DNA of 64,000 nt from Peptoniphilus lacrimalis DSM 7455. GTDB lineage: Bacteria; Bacillota; Clostridia; Tissierellales; Peptoniphilaceae. How positions within the stretch are numbered: position 1 is the first letter of the stretch; every line of letters starts with the position of its first letter. A model generated the notes under the pieces. The model searched no databases and was not told the origin of the DNA. It saw only the letters and a list, made by a program, of their open reading frames with translations. Below, one piece after another: positions 52,678 to 61,344 of the stretch. The stretch covers positions 1 through 64,000 of the forward strand of contig NZ_KB900374.1 of NCBI RefSeq assembly GCF_000378725.1. The letters run 5' to 3'. The position numbers and the translations under genes are program-made.

Positions 52678-55476
52678 ATGAAACTTAAAGATTTAAGTAA
52701 AAAGCAAAAATTATATATTTCATTATTGGCTATTTTAATGCTTATCATTTTATTTGTGAGTATTTTAATTTCCTCTGTTTTGGCAATTATTGTAAAAACT
52801 CCTGATACAATTCTTGAGAATCTATCAAATAGTTTTAATCAAACCTCATCCATATATAGTGAAAACGGAAAGTTATTAGAAAAGATTGATTCCCTTGAAT
52901 ATAGGACTGTTGTGCCTTTAAAGAAAATTCCTAAAAATCTTCAAATGGCTTTTGTTGCAATAGAAGACCATAGATTTTTTGAACACAATGGTCTTGACCC
53001 TATTGGAATTGGTGCTTCTATATTAACTAATATAAAAACTGGAGCTTTTACTAGAGGTGGTTCAACAATTACTCAACAGATGGTCCGTTCAATTTACTTA
53101 ACAAACGATAAAAATTTTAACAGAAAAATTCAAGAGGCTTATTTAGCTTTAAGAGTTGAAGAAAATTTATCTAAGGGGCAAATCTTAGAAGCCTATCTTA
53201 ATAGAATCAATTTAGGTCAAGGTGCCTATGGGGTTCAGGCAGCAAGTCAAACTTACTTTTCAAAAAATGTTTGGGAATTGAATACTTCAGAATGTGCAAT
53301 ACTTGCAAATATTGCAAAATCTCCTGCTGAATATCCGCCTTTTAAGACCGTACCATCTCAATATATTAGTCCAGAAGATATATTAGTTGGAAATAGAGTG
53401 GTAAATGGCGAAGAAATGTACTTAATTTTAAATCAAAAATCCCTTGACAGGCAAAAAATTGTTTTAAAAAGAATGTATGAACTAAATTATATTGACAAAA
53501 ATCAATATAAGGAGGCTCTAAATTTTGATATTGTCGGAGATTTAAAACCGGCAAATTTAAAGCATCACACTATGTCTTCTTATTCTACAGATTTTATCAA
53601 ACAGGATGCTGCAAAATATTTAGCAAAATATTATAAGATTTCCCTTGATGAGGGGGAGCACAAACTATTTACAGGTGGTTATAAAGTTTACTCATCAATT
53701 GATGAAAACCTCCAAAACAAAGTTGAAAATTTATATGAAAATTTTGCACAGAATTTTATAGAAAATAAAAGTTCTAAGGGTGGCAGCAAAATGCTCAACT
53801 TTTCCTTAGATGAGTTTGGTTCAATTATATACAATAACGAAATTTTGTATTACAAGAGGTTTGACCATTTCGCAGAAGATTTTTCATTCATTGTAAATCC
53901 TTCAGATTACAATATTTCTTCAAAAAATGATATAAAAATAAATAGAAGATTTTTCCGCCAATTAGGTAAAAAAATTGATTTTATTGACCTATATGTAATT
54001 GACCAAAGAGGAATTTTAAATATTTTTGATATAGGTAACTTAAATATTGATAGTTCTTATATGGCAATGAAGAAAAATTATTTAATAATTGATGGTAGCT
54101 TTGTTAAAGAACACAGTGATTTTTATAGGATCGACCAAAATAAAAATTTAATTATAAATCCAACCTATATTAATTTAAATAAAGATCCTATAATTGAGCC
54201 TCAATCAGCATCTATTATTGCTGATAATAAAAATGGATTTGTAAAGGCTATTGTTGGTGGGCTTGATGTTGAAACAAATAAGGCAAAAATTTTAAATAGG
54301 GCTGTTGATTCTCACAGAAGCCCTGGAACTTTAATTAAGCCTTTTACCGTATATCTTCCCGCTCTTGAAAATTCTTACACCTTAGGAACTGTGATTGATG
54401 ATGTACCTATAACTACCGATGGCTATATGTGGCCTGAAAATAATTATAAGTCATTTAAAGGTCTTATGACTTTAAGGATGGCTATAGAAAATTCATCAAA
54501 TGTTGTCTGTGCTAAAATTTTAAAAGACTTGGGTCTTGAAAAAGCAAAGGAAGTTCTTCAAAGGTTTAATATTATTGAAAATAACCCTTCTGATTATTCC
54601 TATATTGATGATAATGAAAATTCAGATAAAAATGATATGAACTTAAATGCTCTTGGTCTTGGCAATATGAAAAAAGGTATAAGTTTAGCTCAAATAACAT
54701 CTATGTATCAAACCCTTGCCAATGAGGGAGATTTTAAAGACCTAACTGCTATTGTAAAAATTGAAGATAATACTGGCAAAGTTATTATTGATAACAGGGC
54801 AAATCATAAAAATATAATCAATAAAGAAACTGCTTACCTTCTAAAAGATGCTTTAAAAACAAATGTCGAAATGGGTAATGCAAAAGGCAGTAAAATTGAT
54901 AGTGCAACAACTTACGCATATAAAGGAACTAATGAATTTTCATCTGATTTTTGGCTTGTGGGATTTTCTAAGAAATATACAATTGGAACTTGGCTTGGAG
55001 CCGATTCTCCAAAAATATCTTTGAATGCTGATGAGGATATTATTACTAAGATATTTAATGAATTATCCTCTAATATTAATGATGATTCTAAAGATGAATA
55101 CAGACCATCTTTCATTGTAGAAAAAAATATATGTAATAAAAGCGGAAAATTGGGTACAGAATTAACAAACGATGCCGGTGCAAATTATAAGGAAATCTTT
55201 ATTAAAGGCACTGAACCGACTGATTATGATGATTTATATAAGAAAGTATTAATATGTGTAGATTCAGGACTTTTATCTACACAATACTGTCCAGCTGAAA
55301 GTGTTGAATATAATGTTTTATTTGAAAGACCTGGTGGTTATGACCCAAAAGAACATTATAATATTTATCCTGATGATTATGTAGAAATTCCAAAGAAATA
55401 TTGTGATATTCACACAAGAAGCTGGTACAAGGAAAATGTTAAAGGGAGTGAAGACAAAAATAATGAAAATGATTAA
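52678..55476 (+). CDS. Class A penicillin-binding protein, degenerate transpeptidase
   Basis: A 932-residue cell-wall synthase with one N-terminal membrane helix (about 12-37). The GT51 glycosyltransferase is intact: EDHRFFEHNGLDPIG (catalytic Glu about 98), GGSTITQQMVR, RKIQEAYLALRVEE and NRINLGQGAYGVQAAS. The penicillin-binding half is altered: the SxxK box reads PGTLIKP (Thr551 where Ser is expected, Lys554), SSN (606-608) is kept, and the KTG box reads YKG (748-750). It should still polymerise glycan, but cross-linking and beta-lactam acylation are doubtful. About 250 residues between the two domains are poorly conserved. Confidence 0.9.
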   Translation: MKLKDLSKKQKLYISLLAILMLIILFVSILISSVLAIIVKTPDTILENLSNSFNQTSSIYSENGKLLEKIDSLEYRTVVPLKKIPKNLQMAFVAIEDHRFFEHNGLDPIGIGASILTNIKTGAFTRGGSTITQQMVRSIYLTNDKNFNRKIQEAYLALRVEENLSKGQILEAYLNRINLGQGAYGVQAASQTYFSKNVWELNTSECAILANIAKSPAEYPPFKTVPSQYISPEDILVGNRVVNGEEMYLILNQKSLDRQKIVLKRMYELNYIDKNQYKEALNFDIVGDLKPANLKHHTMSSYSTDFIKQDAAKYLAKYYKISLDEGEHKLFTGGYKVYSSIDENLQNKVENLYENFAQNFIENKSSKGGSKMLNFSLDEFGSIIYNNEILYYKRFDHFAEDFSFIVNPSDYNISSKNDIKINRRFFRQLGKKIDFIDLYVIDQRGILNIFDIGNLNIDSSYMAMKKNYLIIDGSFVKEHSDFYRIDQNKNLIINPTYINLNKDPIIEPQSASIIADNKNGFVKAIVGGLDVETNKAKILNRAVDSHRSPGTLIKPFTVYLPALENSYTLGTVIDDVPITTDGYMWPENNYKSFKGLMTLRMAIENSSNVVCAKILKDLGLEKAKEVLQRFNIIENNPSDYSYIDDNENSDKNDMNLNALGLGNMKKGISLAQITSMYQTLANEGDFKDLTAIVKIEDNTGKVIIDNRANHKNIINKETAYLLKDALKTNVEMGNAKGSKIDSATTYAYKGTNEFSSDFWLVGFSKKYTIGTWLGADSPKISLNADEDIITKIFNELSSNINDDSKDEYRPSFIVEKNICNKSGKLGTELTNDAGANYKEIFIKGTEPTDYDDLYKKVLICVDSGLLSTQYCPAESVEYNVLFERPGGYDPKEHYNIYPDDYVEIPKKYCDIHTRSWYKENVKGSEDKNNEND

Positions 55477-55654
55477 ACCAGCATTAATAGTGGGAAAATA
55501 TTTAATTAAAAGAAATATTAAGAAAAATAAAAAAAATAGATTTGTAAAAAAATTCAAACTAAATTTAATTACCAGTCCTAAACATGGTGGAAAAATTTTG
55601 TATCATTTAGGAAGAATTAAAGCAAGAAAACTTATTCTTAAAAATATGAAATAG
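55463..55654 (+). CDS. Small highly basic protein of unknown function
   Basis: A 63-residue protein with about 20 Lys/Arg residues (KNKKNRFVKKFKLNL, RIKARKLILKNMK) and a short hydrophobic patch near the N-terminus (PALIVGKYLI). The ATG overlaps the PBP gene's end by 14 bp, and AGGGAG lies 15 nt upstream, so it appears translationally coupled to the PBP. I recognise no family. Its last ten codons fall within the first copy of a 147-bp tandem repeat. Confidence 0.55.
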   Translation: MKMIKPALIVGKYLIKRNIKKNKKNRFVKKFKLNLITSPKHGGKILYHLGRIKARKLILKNMK

Positions 55655-56059
55655 TGTTTATTATAAGGGATAATTCCTTACTATAAATCTAATTAACTTT
55701 TTTAATTTTAATTTTTTACATTTTATTATAGGGGACAGTCCCAAATAGGGACAGTCCCCTTTTAAAATGCAAGTAAACTTATTCTTAAAAATATGAAATA
55801 GTGTTTATTATAAGGGATAATTTCTTACTATAAATCTAATTAAATTTTTTGATTTTTATTTTTTACATTTTATTATAGGGGACAGTCCCAAATAGGGATG
55901 GACCCCTTTTAAAATGCAAGAAAACTTATTCTTAAAAATATGAAATAGTGTTTATTATAAGGGATAATTTCTTACTATAAATCTAATTAACTTTTTTAAT
56001 TTTAATTTTTTATATTTTATTATAGGGGACAGTCCCAAATAGGGACAGTCCCCTTTTAA
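55622..56059. repeat. 147-bp direct repeat, three tandem copies
   Basis: Copies begin at 55622, 55769 and 55916 with exactly 147-bp spacing and near identity. Each contains the final codons of the small basic gene (ARKLILKNMK-stop, or ASKLILKNMK in copy 2), AT-rich sequence, and a palindrome GGGGACAGTCCC-AAATA-GGGACAGTCCCC followed by TTTT at 55731-55759, 55878-55906 and 56025-56053. In copy 2 the right arm is mutated (GGGATGGACCCC). No transposase is present. Confidence 0.95.
55731..55763 (+). terminator. Palindromic hairpin, copy 1, terminator-like
   Basis: GGGGAC-A-GTCCC / GGGAC-A-GTCCCC with an AAATA loop and one A-A mismatch, then TTTT. It would end the PBP and small-protein transcript. 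Equivalent hairpins occur 147 and 294 bp downstream. The second is weakened by arm mutations. Confidence 0.65.
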
Positions 56060-56084
56060 TACAAAATATATATTTATTCAAATT

Positions 56085-56117
56085 TAAAAATCCTACAGGT
56101 TATTCCCATAGGATTTT
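56085..56117 (-). terminator. Terminator after the histidine-triad gene
   Basis: AAATCCTA/TAGGATTT with a 13-nt loop and TTTTT on the minus strand, about 50 bp after the stop codon. Confidence 0.8.
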
Positions 56118-56163
56118 ATATATTTATTCTTCCGAATATTTTCTCTTAGCTTTATTATCGCCT

Positions 56164-58593
56164 TTAATTTCTACCAGCTTTAGTTTCTGCATTATTGTCT
56201 TGATTTGCATTTTTATTTTCTGATGTGACTTCTTTTTTATCTTCAGGAAATTTTTCTATATTTTCTTTTTTCTCAATTTCCCCATCAACATTAATAGTTT
56301 TTTTAAAGTCTTCAAGTTTTCCAAGCTTGTAGATAACTGCACCATTTACCTTATCAAAATCTGCTAAATTAAATCTTTTATCTTCATCATTTTTACTTAC
56401 AAGGATACTTTGACCAAAATCATTACTTATGCTTGCATCTGGTCCATAGTGATTTCTAAGGAAACTTATAGCCTCTTCCATGGTTACTGATAGTTCAGGC
56501 TTTTCTTCTTCAATATCAATATTTTTGTGACTGATTAAATATTTCAAAGTTGCCACGACATCTCTAGCTGAGTTTCCTCCATAGACTCCAGCCTTTGCAT
56601 TTTGAATGATTTGTTTTATAGATATTGCATGGTAATGGCTTCCGTGTAACCAATAAAATACATTATTTCTTTGACCATTTGAACCATAAACTGGCAAATC
56701 TGAATTAATATTTCCAAAATTAGTCATTTTTTGTAAATTTTCATCTAGATAAGCAAGAACTGATTTTTTAAGTTGGGCTGGTACTTCACCATAAGAAAAC
56801 ATATCATTATCATTAACTTCCACATCAGTGTGGTCAATATATTCTTTAATATATTCAGCATTTGGATATATATTTTTTGGATTTACTCTTACAATACCAA
56901 CTTCCTTTTCTCCAACGTAAAGGTGCCAGTGATCACCGTGGTCAACTATTTTTGTTACTCCCTTTGGCCAAGCATCACTTTCATTGTTGTGGGGCTTATC
57001 ATTGTGACCATGACTTCCGACATATTTTTCAATAACTACATCTCTATAAGTTGAACCTATAGGTCCTAAATTTACATAACTTATATACTCATTTCCTCTA
57101 ATATCATAAATATGATAGTGGTCTCCATGTTTTTTTATTTTATTTATTTTTAAATAGCTCAATTCTCTCAAACCAATGGTTTTTATAAAGAAATTATTTG
57201 GATTTTGTGGATTCTCGCTAGGATAATTTGGATAAGTTGGATAGTTAGGCATACTTGGATAGTTTGGATAAGTCGGATAATTTGGATAATTTGGATTAAT
57301 CATATTATTATTTGCTAAATTAGGCATAAATCCACTATTCCCATTATTTGTTCCCCCATTAAGTGGTGCGTGACTTCCTTGATACATTCCAAAACTTGCA
57401 TTTGGATACATTGCTCTTGGATCTTCATAGGTAATAAATTCTTGACCTGATGCTGTATAAACATGGTAGTGGTCCTCATGTTTTAATATTTTTACAACTC
57501 TATTTGGATCATTCAAAGCATTGTTTGCATTTGCCAAATTATTAGCCATAGGGTTTGAGAAAATATTATTATTTGCATTAGTGTTTGAAAATAAATTATT
57601 TGCTCCAGTAAAATTACCCTTAGCCAAAGAATTTCTATTTGACTTGTGGCTTCCCACATAAGTTCCTATATTTATATTAGGAAATATATTTTGAGGATTG
57701 TCATAAGTTATATATTCCCTTCCATCTTTCGTATATATGTGATAGTGATCGCCATGTTTTAAAATCTTTCCAACATCAAGATTTTTCATGTCTGCACCAC
57801 TGATAGTACTAATAAACTCAATATTATTATGGGCAGATAAATTTTTATTTATTCTCGCATTATTTGCACTTGCAGAAGCTAAACTTCTATTTTTCACTGA
57901 TAAATTTTGATTTTTTCCATGACTACCTGTGTAAGTTCCAACTTTTATCCCTGGATACATTGAACTTGGATCTTCATAGGTTATAAATTCTTTACCTGAT
58001 GCTGTATAAACATGGTAGTGGTCTTCATGTTTTAATATTTTTACTACTTCATCTGAATTGAGTTTATTTTTTGACTCATGAAATTTTATGGTTTTAGATG
58101 ATTTTGCAAGTGTTGAATTTTTATGGTCCCCGTGAGATGCTTCATATTTTGTGATTTTTATATTTGGAAAAGCATCTTTTGGATTATCATAAGTCAAATA
58201 TTCGCTTCCATCATCTGTGAAAACATGCCAGTGATTTCCGTGAACTTTAATCTCTTTTACATTCATAGTTTTTAATTGATCAAGGCTCACAACACTAACC
58301 ATTTCCATTAATTGATCAGATGAAATGCTATTTGGGTCAGTATAGGTGATATGTTCCTTGCCATCTTTTGTGAAAACATGCCAGTGGTCTCCGTGTTGAA
58401 TTACTTTTACAATTTCATCTTTATCAATATTGGAATCATCTAAAAGAACTTCTGTTGTATCATCAACTTGATACTTACTTTCTTCTTGTGGCTGGTAATT
58501 ATTAGATAAACTTACATTTTTCGCCTTATTACAAGCGCAAAGACTTAAAGTTAAGGTAAAAATTGTTGTTAATTTTAAAATTTTGTTATTCAT
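56164..58593 (-). CDS. Histidine-triad (Pht-like) surface lipoprotein, zinc-acquisition operon
   Basis: An 809-residue protein exported as a lipoprotein (lipobox LCAC, Cys21). It carries eight HxxHxH-type triads, the first at H67-H72 (HGDHWH), then HGNHWH, HEDHYH, HGDHYH, HEDHYH, HGDHYH, HGDHWH and HGSHYH. Most are followed by a repeat of the form hxYTxxGxExITYxDP and end in YxGSH. A Tyr-Pro-Asn-rich linker (PNYPTYPNYPS, about 440-475) splits the array. Streptococcal Pht proteins bind zinc and pass it to AdcAII; the same role is inferred here because the gene closes the znu operon, 12 bp after znuB. Confidence 0.88.
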   Translation of the reverse strand: MNNKILKLTTIFTLTLSLCACNKAKNVSLSNNYQPQEESKYQVDDTTEVLLDDSNIDKDEIVKVIQHGDHWHVFTKDGKEHITYTDPNSISSDQLMEMVSVVSLDQLKTMNVKEIKVHGNHWHVFTDDGSEYLTYDNPKDAFPNIKITKYEASHGDHKNSTLAKSSKTIKFHESKNKLNSDEVVKILKHEDHYHVYTASGKEFITYEDPSSMYPGIKVGTYTGSHGKNQNLSVKNRSLASASANNARINKNLSAHNNIEFISTISGADMKNLDVGKILKHGDHYHIYTKDGREYITYDNPQNIFPNINIGTYVGSHKSNRNSLAKGNFTGANNLFSNTNANNNIFSNPMANNLANANNALNDPNRVVKILKHEDHYHVYTASGQEFITYEDPRAMYPNASFGMYQGSHAPLNGGTNNGNSGFMPNLANNNMINPNYPNYPTYPNYPSMPNYPTYPNYPSENPQNPNNFFIKTIGLRELSYLKINKIKKHGDHYHIYDIRGNEYISYVNLGPIGSTYRDVVIEKYVGSHGHNDKPHNNESDAWPKGVTKIVDHGDHWHLYVGEKEVGIVRVNPKNIYPNAEYIKEYIDHTDVEVNDNDMFSYGEVPAQLKKSVLAYLDENLQKMTNFGNINSDLPVYGSNGQRNNVFYWLHGSHYHAISIKQIIQNAKAGVYGGNSARDVVATLKYLISHKNIDIEEEKPELSVTMEEAISFLRNHYGPDASISNDFGQSILVSKNDEDKRFNLADFDKVNGAVIYKLGKLEDFKKTINVDGEIEKKENIEKFPEDKKEVTSENKNANQDNNAETKAGRN

Positions 58594-58605
58594 TTTATTC
58601 TCCTT

Positions 58606-59400
58606 TTAATTTCTATTAAATAACATTGTTAATGCTAAAGCTAAGACTGCAATAATAACAATTACAGAGCCTGGCTTCAAATTAAAAATATAAGATATAA
58701 TTAAGCCTGCATAAACAAAAATTACTGATAAGATTATAGACAATATCAGAGTTTCCTTATAAGTTTTTGCAAGCTGCATAGCAGTTATTACCGGAATAAC
58801 TAGAATTGATGATACAATCAACGAACCTATGGTTTTGGCTGACAGAGAAATTGCAACTGCAGCTAAAATTGTAAATATAAAATCAATTAACTTTGTGTTG
58901 ATTCCCATTAATTTTGCACTTTGCAAGTCAAATACACATAGATAAAGTCTGTCATAAATTAATCTGTAGATGATGATTACAAGAGATGAAACACCAAGTA
59001 TCAGATAAAATTCTCCATTACTTATCGTTACAATTGAACCAAAAAGATATGATGAAATTGAAGCAGCATTTCCATTAAAGCTTGAAAAAATACCTGCAAG
59101 TCCTATTGAGCTTGCAAGAACTATAACTGTCGATATTTCCTCATAGGCTTTTAATTTTTTTGAAATTAATTCTATAAAAAAACCTGCCATTATACATATA
59201 ATTATTGAACCCAAAAGAGGATTTATGCCAATAAATAATCCCATACTTACACCAGCTAATGAGGCATGGGAAAGAGTATCTCCCATCATAGATAATCTCT
59301 TTAATAAAATTGTAAAGCCTATACATGGAAGAATAATTGCAAGAACTGAACCTACTATAAAAGCCCTTCTCATAAATTCATAACTTAACATTTCAACCAT
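58606..59400 (-). CDS. znuB: Zinc/manganese ABC transporter permease
   Basis: A 264-residue ABC-3 permease with eight or nine helices. The motifs GDTLSHASLAGVSMGLF (about 36-52) and KTIGSLIVSSILVIPVITAM (about 190-209) are typical of ZnuB/AdcB. It overlaps the ATPase gene by 8 bp. RBS is GGAG at 9 nt from the first ATG. Confidence 0.93.
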   Translation of the reverse strand: MVEMLSYEFMRRAFIVGSVLAIILPCIGFTILLKRLSMMGDTLSHASLAGVSMGLFIGINPLLGSIIICIMAGFFIELISKKLKAYEEISTVIVLASSIGLAGIFSSFNGNAASISSYLFGSIVTISNGEFYLILGVSSLVIIIYRLIYDRLYLCVFDLQSAKLMGINTKLIDFIFTILAAVAISLSAKTIGSLIVSSILVIPVITAMQLAKTYKETLILSIILSVIFVYAGLIISYIFNLKPGSVIVIIAVLALALTMLFNRN

Positions 59401-60043
59401 ATATAAGTTCTCCTTTATAAGGAAAAACCTCTTTATCTCTTAACTCATAAACTTTATTTACATAAGTATTAATATTGAAAACATCATGAGTTACCATCAA
59501 AATTGTTTTTCCTTGTCTTGCCAAATCTTTTAAAATTTTTAAAAATTCGTCAGAAAATTTCTTATCAATACTAGCTGTTGGCTCATCTAATAAAATTAAT
59601 TTTGAATCTTTTATAAGAGCAATTAAAAGGCTAAGTCTTTGAAGCTGACCTCCTGATAAAGAGCCTAGAGTTTTTTTTCTATGCTCATAAAGTCCCACCA
59701 TATTTAAATATTTCTTTATATCAACTTTCTTTTTTAAAAACCTTAAATGGATTTTTACAACTTCTTCAACGCTTGTCGGAAAATTTTTATAGGTGGAACT
59801 TATATTTTGACCTATATAAGAAATTTTTTTATAATTCTTAGAAGTTTCTCCAAATAATCTAAGGTTTCCTTCTTTTGTCTTTAATTCTCCAAGAATGAGT
59901 TTTAATAAGGTGGTTTTCCCTGCTCCATTTCTTCCTATTAAGGCTACAAAATCACCTTCAGACAAATAAAGATTAATATTATTTAAAATCTTTTTATTAT
60001 CATAAGAAAAAGATAAATTTACTATTTCAACTACCTTATTCAT
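59393..60043 (-). CDS. znuC: Zinc/manganese ABC transporter ATPase
   Basis: A 216-residue ATPase: Walker A IGRNGAGKTTLLK (about 36-48), signature LGSLSGGQLQRLSLLIAL, Walker B LILLDEPTASIDK and H-loop VTHDVF. Short length and sequence fit the ZnuC/AdcC/MntB group. It overlaps genes on both sides by 8 bp, indicating tight coupling. Confidence 0.93.
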   Translation of the reverse strand: MNKVVEIVNLSFSYDNKKILNNINLYLSEGDFVALIGRNGAGKTTLLKLILGELKTKEGNLRLFGETSKNYKKISYIGQNISSTYKNFPTSVEEVVKIHLRFLKKKVDIKKYLNMVGLYEHRKKTLGSLSGGQLQRLSLLIALIKDSKLILLDEPTASIDKKFSDEFLKILKDLARQGKTILMVTHDVFNINTYVNKVYELRDKEVFPYKGELIYG

Positions 60044-60959
60044 TAAAGGACCTCATTAGAGCCTCTAAATTTTCTTCCATAAGCTCCAGATAACCTTTTT
60101 GCATCTCTTCAGGTGTTAAACTTTCCATTGTATATAAGGTATCGGTCTTAGTATTTGTGTTTTCCGCAAGAGTTTTTGCAACTTTTGGAGTAGCTTTACC
60201 TTCAAAAAATATTGTTTTTATGTTGTTAGCCTTAACAAAATCAGCTATAACCTTTAATTCTTTAGCAGATGGTTCTTCATCAGGAGAAATTCCTGTAACA
60301 GCTATTTGTTTCAAACCATAATCCCTTGCCAAATAATTAAAAGCAGCGTGAGAAACAACAAAATATTTTTCTCTGTCGGTAATTTTTGATAGCTCTTGTT
60401 GGAATTTATTATCAAGATTTTTGAATTCTTCTACAGATTTATTCAAATTTTCCCTATAAAATTTTTCATTTTTAGGATCCATTGATGAAACTTTCTTATA
60501 AATACTTGTAAGCTCCACAATATCATTTTTTATACTCAACCAAGTATGAGGATTAACCCTCGCCTTATCAGTTTCTGAATTATCTCCCTTTGTCAATAAG
60601 GTAAGTCCTTTTGAAAGGTCTAAAAATTTCTTTTCATCTCCAGCGACTTCTTTTAAATCATCAATAAAAGCTTCCATATTTGCTCCGTTATAAATAATTA
60701 AATCTGCATTAGAAATTTTAGCCATATCCTTAGCTTGTAGTTCAAAATCATGAGGTTCTTGATTGCCTTCAATAATTTGTCGAACTTCCATCTTATCTCC
60801 CACAATCCTTGACGTTAGATCATAAACAGGAAAAAAACTTGCATAAATTACTTTTTTATCATCTTTATTATTGCTTAGTGCTTGTTTTTTTGCACAAGCT
60901 GTAAATGTTAAAGAAATAAGAAAAAACAAAAATATAAATTTTCTTAAATTTTTATTCAT
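60036..60959 (-). CDS. znuA: Zinc-binding lipoprotein of ABC transporter
   Basis: A 307-residue cluster A-I (ZnuA/AdcA-II-like) binding protein. Lipobox FTAC (Cys about 22). Metal ligands: His in EPHDFELQ (about 65), His in NPHTWLS (about 135), His in VSHAAFNYL (about 200) and Glu in IFFEGKATP (about 252). The His-rich loop of classical ZnuA is missing, as in AdcAII, which relies on histidine-triad partners. Start at 60959 after AGGAGG; an in-frame upstream ATG lies before the RBS. First gene of the operon. Confidence 0.93.
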   Translation of the reverse strand: MNKNLRKFIFLFFLISLTFTACAKKQALSNNKDDKKVIYASFFPVYDLTSRIVGDKMEVRQIIEGNQEPHDFELQAKDMAKISNADLIIYNGANMEAFIDDLKEVAGDEKKFLDLSKGLTLLTKGDNSETDKARVNPHTWLSIKNDIVELTSIYKKVSSMDPKNEKFYRENLNKSVEEFKNLDNKFQQELSKITDREKYFVVSHAAFNYLARDYGLKQIAVTGISPDEEPSAKELKVIADFVKANNIKTIFFEGKATPKVAKTLAENTNTKTDTLYTMESLTPEEMQKGYLELMEENLEALMRSFNE

Positions 60960-60988
60960 AAATCCTCCTAAAAATATTTTAAAGTTAA

Positions 60989-61003
60989 TGCGAATCATTT
61001 GCG
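60989..61003 (-). promoter_or_regulatory. Fur/Zur-type operator at the znu start site
   Basis: TGCGAAT-C-ATTTGCG is a 7-1-7 inverted repeat with 5 of 7 symmetrical pairs, and the wider 19-mer has 14 of 19 symmetrical positions. It overlaps the predicted transcription start, where a bound repressor would block polymerase. Zur is the natural candidate given the genes; the regulator is not in this window. Confidence 0.75.
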
Positions 61004-61009
61004 TTTAAA

Positions 61010-61038
61010 ATTATACAAATATATTTTTCCTTTGTCAA
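61010..61038 (-). promoter_or_regulatory. znuACB-histidine-triad operon promoter
   Basis: Perfect TTGACA (61033-61038), 17-bp spacer, perfect TATAAT (61010-61015) on the minus strand. A promoter this strong fits a tightly repressed operon. Confidence 0.9.
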
Positions 61039-61235
61039 TACAAAATATTTTTAGTAATTAAAAATTTTTTTATAAAATTTTCTGAATTTTCATCCGAAAA
61101 GAAAAAATAATGAAACTTTACATCTCACCTATTTAAGCTTTATATAAATATATTAAAAATTCATAGAATAATCTTAGAATTTATCAAAAATTGCAATTAA
61201 ATAAATAAAATAAAAAACTAAGAAATAATTCAATC

Positions 61236-61274
61236 AAAAAATGGATGCCACCTATAAAGTATAGGTTAGCATCC
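61236..61274 (-). terminator. P-type ATPase terminator
   Basis: GGATGC-TAACCTATA/TATAGGT-GGCATCC hairpin (61243-61274) followed by ATTTTTT on the minus strand, 70 bp after the ATPase stop. Confidence 0.9.
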
Positions 61275-61344
61275 ACTACAACTAATTAATCAAATATTGT
61301 GCCCTGTTTTATTGGTACACAACAAATTCATCTTTCAGTATTTA

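Larger units (their letters stand above)
60960..61242. other. znu promoter region and AT-rich gap
   Basis: Between znuA and the ATPase terminator. It contains the znu promoter and operator (60989-61038) and about 200 bp of AT-rich sequence without a recognisable gene or RNA. Confidence 0.6.

Noticed and set aside
55622-56059. 147-bp triplication considered as an insertion sequence
   Set aside because: No transposase gene, terminal inverted repeats or target-site duplication; a local tandem duplication explains it.
56164-58593. Reading the histidine triads as HIT-family nucleotide hydrolase motifs
   Set aside because: HIT enzymes have HxHxHxx in a cytosolic fold; here HxxHxH motifs are repeated eight times in an exported lipoprotein.
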